Below, one piece after another: positions 58,501 to 64,000 of a stretch of DNA of 64,000 nucleotides (positions within the stretch are counted from its first letter, which is position 1; the number at the start of each line of letters is the position of its first letter). The notes beneath the pieces were generated by a model that ran no database searches, had not been told where the DNA came from, and was given only the letters and a program-made list of their open reading frames with translations. The stretch is from Hyaloperonospora brassicae. Lineage: Eukaryota; Oomycota; Peronosporomycetes; Peronosporales; Peronosporaceae. The position numbers were made by a program, and so were the translations under genes. The stretch spans positions 1 to 64,000 of the forward strand of contig CANTFL010000490.1 in the NCBI GenBank assembly GCA_947650285.1, in the 5' to 3' direction.

Positions 58501-61500
58501 CGTAAGTGTTGGTGACGTAAGTGTCGGATACGTAAGTGTACGCGATCGGATGCTGGTTACTTGGGTGTCGGCGACTCAAACTACGGCGACTCGATTGCCA
58601 GCACCTCAAGTTTCGGCGACTCGGGTGTCGGCGGCTGAGGTATCGGCTACTCAAGTGTCGGCGAGTCTGTGTCGACGACTCGAGTGACGGCGACTCGAGC
58701 GACGGTGACTAGAGTGCTGACGTCCCAAGTGTCGGTGACTGGAGTATCGGCGATGGGGTGTCGGTGACTCGGGTGTCGGCGGCCAAGGTGTCGGTGCCTT
58801 AAGTGGTGGGCCGCAAGTGTCGGCGACTCAAGTGTCGGTGACTTAAGATTCGGCGACTCGGGTATCGGCGATCGGGTGCTGGAGACTCAAGTGTCGGTGA
58901 CTCGAATGCTGGCGACTCCAGTGTCGGAGACTCAAGTGACGGCGACTCGGATGTCGGCAGCTGAGAGATTGACGACCCGGGTATTTACGATCGAGTGCCG
59001 GTGACTTGGGTGTCGGTGGCATTAGTGCCGGTGCCTGAAGTGTCGGCGACGTAAGTGTCGGTGACTCGAGTGCTGCCGTCTCAAGTGGTCGGCGGCTCGG
59101 ATGTCGATGGCTGAGAGATCGCGACTCGGGTATCTACGATCGGGTGCCGTCGACTTGGGTTTCGGCGGCGCAAGTGTCGGTGCCTCAAGTATCGGTGACC
59201 TAATTGTCAGTGCCCAATTATCGGTGACGTAAGTGTCGGATACGTAAGTGTAGGCGATCGGATGCTGGTTACTCGGGTGTCGGCGACTCAAACTACGGCG
59301 ACTCGAGTGCCAGCACCTCAAGTTTCGGCGACTCAGGTGTCGGCAACTGAGGTATCGGCTACTCTAGCGTCAGCGACTCAAGTGTTGGCGAGTCTGTGTC
59401 GGCGACTCGAGTGACGGCGACTCGAGCGACGGTGACTAGAGTGCTGACGTCTCAAGTGTCGGTGACTGGAGTATCGGCGATGGGGTGCCGGTGACTCGGG
59501 TGTCGGCGGCCAATGTGTCGGTGCCTTAAGTGGTGGGCCGCAAGTGTCGGCGACTCAAGTGTCGGTGACTTAAGATTCGGCGACTCGGGTATCGGCGATC
59601 GGGTGCTGGAGACTCAAGTGTCGGTGACTCGAATGCTGGCGACTCCAGTGTCGGAGACTCAAGTGACGGCGACTCGGATGTCGGCAGCTGAGAGATTGAC
59701 GACCCGGGTATTTACGATCGGGTGCCGGTGACTTGGGTGTCGGTGGCATTAGTGCCGGTGCCTGAAGTGTCGGCGACGTAAGTGTCGGTGACTCGAGTGC
59801 TGCCGTCTCAAGTGGTCGGCGACTCGGATGTCGGCAGCTGAGAGATTGGCGACCCGGGTATTTACGATCGGATGCCGTTGACCTGGGTTTCGGCGGCGCA
59901 AGTGTCGGTGCCTCAAGTATCGGTGACCTAATTGTCAGTGCCCAATTATCGGTGACGTAAGTGTCGGATACGTAAATGTAGGCGATCGGATGCTGGTTAC
60001 TCGGGTGTCGGCGACTCAAACTACGGCGACTCGAGTGCCAGCACCTCAAGTTTCGGCGACTCAGGTGTCGGCAACTGAGGTATCGGCTACTCTAGCGTCA
60101 GCGACTCAAGTGTTGGCGTGTCTGTGTCGGCGACTCGAGTGACGGCGACTCGAGCGACGGTGAATAGAGTGCTGGCGTCTCAAGTGTCGGTGACTGGAGT
60201 ATCGGCGATGGGGTGTCGGTGACTCGGGTGTCGGCGGCCAAGGTATCGGTGCCTTAAGTGGTGGGTCGCAAGTGTCGGCGACTCAAGTGTCGGTGACTGG
60301 AGTATCGGCGACTCGGGTATCGGCGATCGGGTGCTGGAGACTCAAGTGTCGGCGACTCAAGTGTCGGTGACTTAAGATTCGGCGACTCGGGTATCGGCGA
60401 TCGGGTGCTGGAGACTCAAGTGTCGGTGACTCGAATGCTAGCGACTCCAGTGTCGGCGACTCAAGTGACGGCGACTCGGATGTCGGCAGATGAGTGACGG
60501 CGACTCGAGTATTTACGATCGAGTGCCGGTGACTTTGGTGTCGGCGGCATTAGTGCCGGTGCCTGAAGTGTCGGCGACGTAAGTGTCGTTGACTCGAGTG
60601 CTGCCGTCTCAAGTGGTCGTCGGCTCGGATGTCGATGGCTGAGAGATCGTCGACTCGGGTATCTACGATCGGGTGCCGTTGACTTGGGTTTCGGCGGAGC
60701 AAGTGTCGGTGACTCAAGTATCGGTGACCTAAGTGTCAGTGCCCAATTATCGGTGACGTAAGTGTCGGATACGTAAGTGTAGGCGATCGGATGCTGGTTA
60801 CTCGGGTGTCGGCGACTCAAACTACGGCGACTCGAGTGCCAGCACCTCAAGTTTCGGCGACTCAGGTGTCGGCAACTGAGGTATCGGCTACTCTAGCGTC
60901 AGCGACTCAAGTGTTGGCGAGTCTGTGTCGGCGACTCGAGTGACGGCGACTCGAGCGACGGTGACTAGAGTGCTGACGTCTCAAGTGTCGGTGACTGGAG
61001 TATCGGCGATGGGGTGCCGGTGACTCGGGTGTCGGCGGCCAATGTGTCGGTGCCTTAAGTGGTGGGCCGCAAGTGTCGGCGACTCAAGTGTCGGTGACTT
61101 AAGATTCGGCGACTCGGGTATCGGCGATCGGGTGCTGGAGACTCAAGTGTCGGTGACTCGAATGCTGGCGACTCCAGTGTCGGCGACTCAAGTGACGGCG
61201 ACTCGGATGTCGGCAGCTGAGAGATTGACGACCCGGGTATTTACGATCGGGTGCCGGTGACTTGGGTGTCGGTGGCATTAGTGCCGGTGCCTGAAGTGTC
61301 GGCGACGTAAGTGTCGGTGACTCGAGTGCTGCCGTCTCAAGGGGTCGGCGACTCGGATGTCGGCAGCTGAGAGATTGGCGACCCGGGTATTTACGATCGG
61401 ATGCCGTTGACCTGGGTTTCGGCGGCGCAAGTGTCGGTGCCTCAAGTATCGGTGACCTAATTGTCAGTGCCCAATTATCGGTGACGTAAGTGTCGGATAC

Positions 61501-64000
61501 GTAAATGTAGGCGATCGGATGCTGGTTACTCGGGTGTCGGCGACTCAAACTACGGCGACTCGAGTGCCAGCACCTCAAGTTTCGGCGACTCAGGTGTCGG
61601 CAACTGAGGTATCGGCTACTCTAGCGTCAGCGACTCAAGTGTCGGCAAGTCTGTGTCGGCGACTCGAGTGACGGCGACTCGAGCGACGGTGACTAGAGTG
61701 CTGGCGTCTCAAGTGTCGGTGACTGGAGTATCGGCGATGGGGTGTCGGTGACTCGGGTGTCGGCGGCCAAGGTATCGGTGCCTTAAGTGGTGGGTCGCAA
61801 GTGTCGGCGACTCAAGTGTCGGTGACTTAAGATTCGGCGACTCGGGTATCGGCGATCGGGTGCTGGAGACTCAAGTGTCGGTGACTCGAATGCTGGCGAC
61901 TCCAGTGTCGGCGACTCAAGTGACGGCGACTCGGATGTCGGCAGCTGAGAGATTGACGACCCGGGTATTTACGATCGAGTGCCGGTGACTTGGGTGTCGG
62001 TGGCATTAGTGCCGGTGCCTGAAGTGTCGGCGACGTAAGTGTCGGTGACTCGAGTGCTGCCGTCTCAAGTGGTCGGCGGCTCGGATGTCGATGGCTGAGA
62101 GATCGGCGACTCGGGTATCTACGATCGGGTGCCGTCGACTTGGGTTTCGGCGGCGCAAGTGTCGGTGCCTCAAGTATCGGTGACCTAATTGTCAGTGCCC
62201 AATTATCGGTGACGTAAGTGTCGGATACGTAAGTGTAGGCGATCGGATGCTGGTTACTCGGGTGTCGGCGACTCAAACTACGGCGACTCGAGTGCCAGCA
62301 CCTCAAGTTTCGGCGACTCAGGTGTCGGCAACTGAGGTATCGGCTACTCTAGCGTCAGCGACTCAAGTGTTGGCGTGTCTGTGTCGGCGACTCGAGTGAC
62401 GGCGACTCGAGCGACGGTGAATAGAGTGCTGGCGTCTCAAGTGTCGGTGACTGGAGTATCGGCGATGGGGTGTCGGTGACTCGGGTGTCGGCGGCCAAGG
62501 TATCGGTGCCTTAAGTGGTGGGTCGCAAGTGTCGGCGACTCAAGTGTCGGTGACTTAAGATTCGGCGACTCGGGTATCGGCGATCGGGTGCTGGAGACTC
62601 AAGTGTCGGCGACTCAAGTGTCGGTGACTTAAGATTCGGCGACTCGGGTATCGGCGATCGGGTGCTGGAGACTCAAGTGTCGGTGACTCGAATGCTAGCG
62701 ACTCCAGTGTCGGCGACTCAAGTGACGGCGACTCGGATGTCGGCAGCTGAGAGATTGGCGACCCGGGTATTTACGATCGGGTGCCGGTGACTTGGGTGTC
62801 GGCGGCATTAGTGCCGGTGCCTGAAGTGTCGGCGACGTAAGTGTCGGTGACTCGAGTGCTGCCGTCTCAAGTGGTCGGCGACTCGGATGTCGGCAGCTGA
62901 GAGATCGCGACTCGGGTATCTACGATCGGGTGCCGTTGACCTGGGTTTCGGCGGCGCAAGTGTCGGTGCCTCAAGTATCGGTGACCTAATTGTCAGTGCC
63001 CAATTATCGGTGACGTAAGTGTCGGATACGTAAGTGTAGGCGATCGGATGCTGGTTACTCGGGTGTCGGCGACTCAAACTACGGCGACTCGAGTGCCAGC
63101 ACCTCAAGTTTCGGCGACTCAGGTGTCGGCAACTGAGGTATCGGCTACTCTAGCGTCAGCGACTCAAGTGTCGGCGAGTCTGTGTCGGCGAGTCTGTGTC
63201 GGCGACTCGAGTGACGGCGACTTGAGCGACGGTGACTAGAGTGCTGGCGTCTCAAGTGTCGGTGACTGGAGTATCGGCGATGGGGTGTCGGTGACTCGGG
63301 TGTCGGCGGCCAAGGTATCGGTGCCTTAAGTGGTGGGTCGCAAGTGTCGGCGACTCAAGTGTCGGTGACTTAAGATTCGGCGACTCGGGTATCGGCGATC
63401 GGGTGCTGGAGACTCAAGTGTCGGCGACTCAAGTGTCGGTGACTTAAGATTCGGCGACTCGGGTATCGGCGATCGGGTGCTGGAGACTCAAGTGTCGGTG
63501 ACTCGAATGCTAGCGACTCCAGTGTCGGCGACTCAAGTGACGGCGACTCGGATGTCGGCAGCTGAGAGATTGGCGACCCGGGTATTTACGATCGGGTGCC
63601 GGTGACTTGGGTGCCGGCGGCATTAGTGCCGGTGCCTGAAGTGTCGGCGACGTAAGTGTCGTTGACTCGAGTGCTGCCGTCTCAAGTGGTCGTCGGCTCG
63701 GATGTCGATGGCTGAGAGATCGTCGACTCGGGTATCTACGATCGGGTGCCATTGACTTGGGTTTCGGCGGCGCAAGTGTCGGTGCCTCAAGTATCGGTGA
63801 CCTAATTGTCAGTGCCCAAATATCGGTGACGTAAGTGTCGGATACGTAAGTGTCGGTGACGTAAGTGTTGGTGACGTAAGTGTCGGATACGTAAGTATAC
63901 GCGATCGGATGCTGGTTACTTGGGTGTCGGCGACTCAAACTACGGCGACTCGATTGCCAGCACCTCAAGTTTCGGCGACTCGGGTGTCGGCGGCTGAGGT
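49511..64000 (-). repeat. 15-bp minisatellite array with higher-order repeats, orientation 2
   Basis: More than 14.4 kb of a 15-bp unit with consensus GTCGGCGACTCAAGT (variants GACTCGAGT and GACTCGGGT), inverted relative to 12.6-15.5 kb and running off the window. Units are ordered into higher-order repeats: a landmark segment (GGATGCTGGTTAC followed by TCGGGTG or TTGGGTG) recurs at spacings of 728 bp (three times between 59.3 and 62.3 kb), 801 bp, and other values from 534 to 889 bp. An extra block of about 74 bp, present one to three times, explains the 728/801 difference. From about 50.57 to 54.4 kb the period is about 1.9 kb (an exact 1917-bp offset of two segments). The open frames here are pentapeptide-repeat artefacts. 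Confidence 0.95.

Noticed and set aside
50187..63968. A family of 99-171-codon minus-strand frames starting MRCWHSSRRSLS
   Set aside because: They recur at the higher-order period of the satellite and are made of the same 15-bp unit. They carry no information beyond the repeat.
49511..64000. CRISPR array
   Set aside because: The repeats are 15 bp, contiguous and degenerate, with no unique spacers of constant length and no cas genes. The setting is eukaryotic.

Overview
The window looks like accessory, transposon-rich DNA from an oomycete of the Phytophthora/downy-mildew type (Peronosporales). The reasons are Ty3/Gypsy polyproteins of the kind common in these genomes, a Ty1/Copia relic, a small secreted protein with an RXLR-like/EER motif pair, and an oomycete-type initiator plus flanking promoter element just upstream of that gene. 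Species cannot be decided from the sequence. I see no housekeeping gene, rRNA, tRNA or CRISPR array.

Layout: 1-6.7 kb is AT-rich and almost empty apart from one decayed coding relic (387-835). 6.7-10.4 kb holds a heavily mutated Ty1/Copia gag-protease-integrase relic. 10.4-12.6 kb holds a 144-codon minus-strand ORF and two LTRs in opposite orientation. 12.6-15.5 kb is a 15-bp minisatellite. 15.7-23.5 kb is a decayed minus-strand Gypsy element. 24.5-32.1 kb is a complete but decayed plus-strand Gypsy element with both LTRs. 33.75-34.13 kb is the only gene here that looks intact and host-directed, an RXLR-like effector candidate. 36.4-39.8 kb is a 5'-truncated LINE with an 18-bp target-site duplication and one 1086-codon ORF. 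41.5-49.3 kb is a second copy of the first Gypsy family, now on the plus strand. 49.5 kb to the end is the same minisatellite, inverted and expanded to more than 14 kb with higher-order structure.

The large-scale plan is an inverted repeat: satellite and Gypsy (minus) on the left, Gypsy (plus) and satellite on the right, around an 18-kb spacer that holds the central Gypsy, the effector candidate and the LINE. The two arms share disabling mutations, so they descend from one dead copy or from a stop-bearing source lineage.

The most unusual signal is that all three Gypsy elements carry an extra gene on the antisense strand between the end of pol and the 3' end. In the central element this is a 435-codon frame (first 228 codons intact) with a coiled-coil end. 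In the outer pair it is an interrupted frame with two hydrophobic segments. A fourth candidate (10369-10803) sits beside an LTR in the same geometry. I do not recognise these antisense products.
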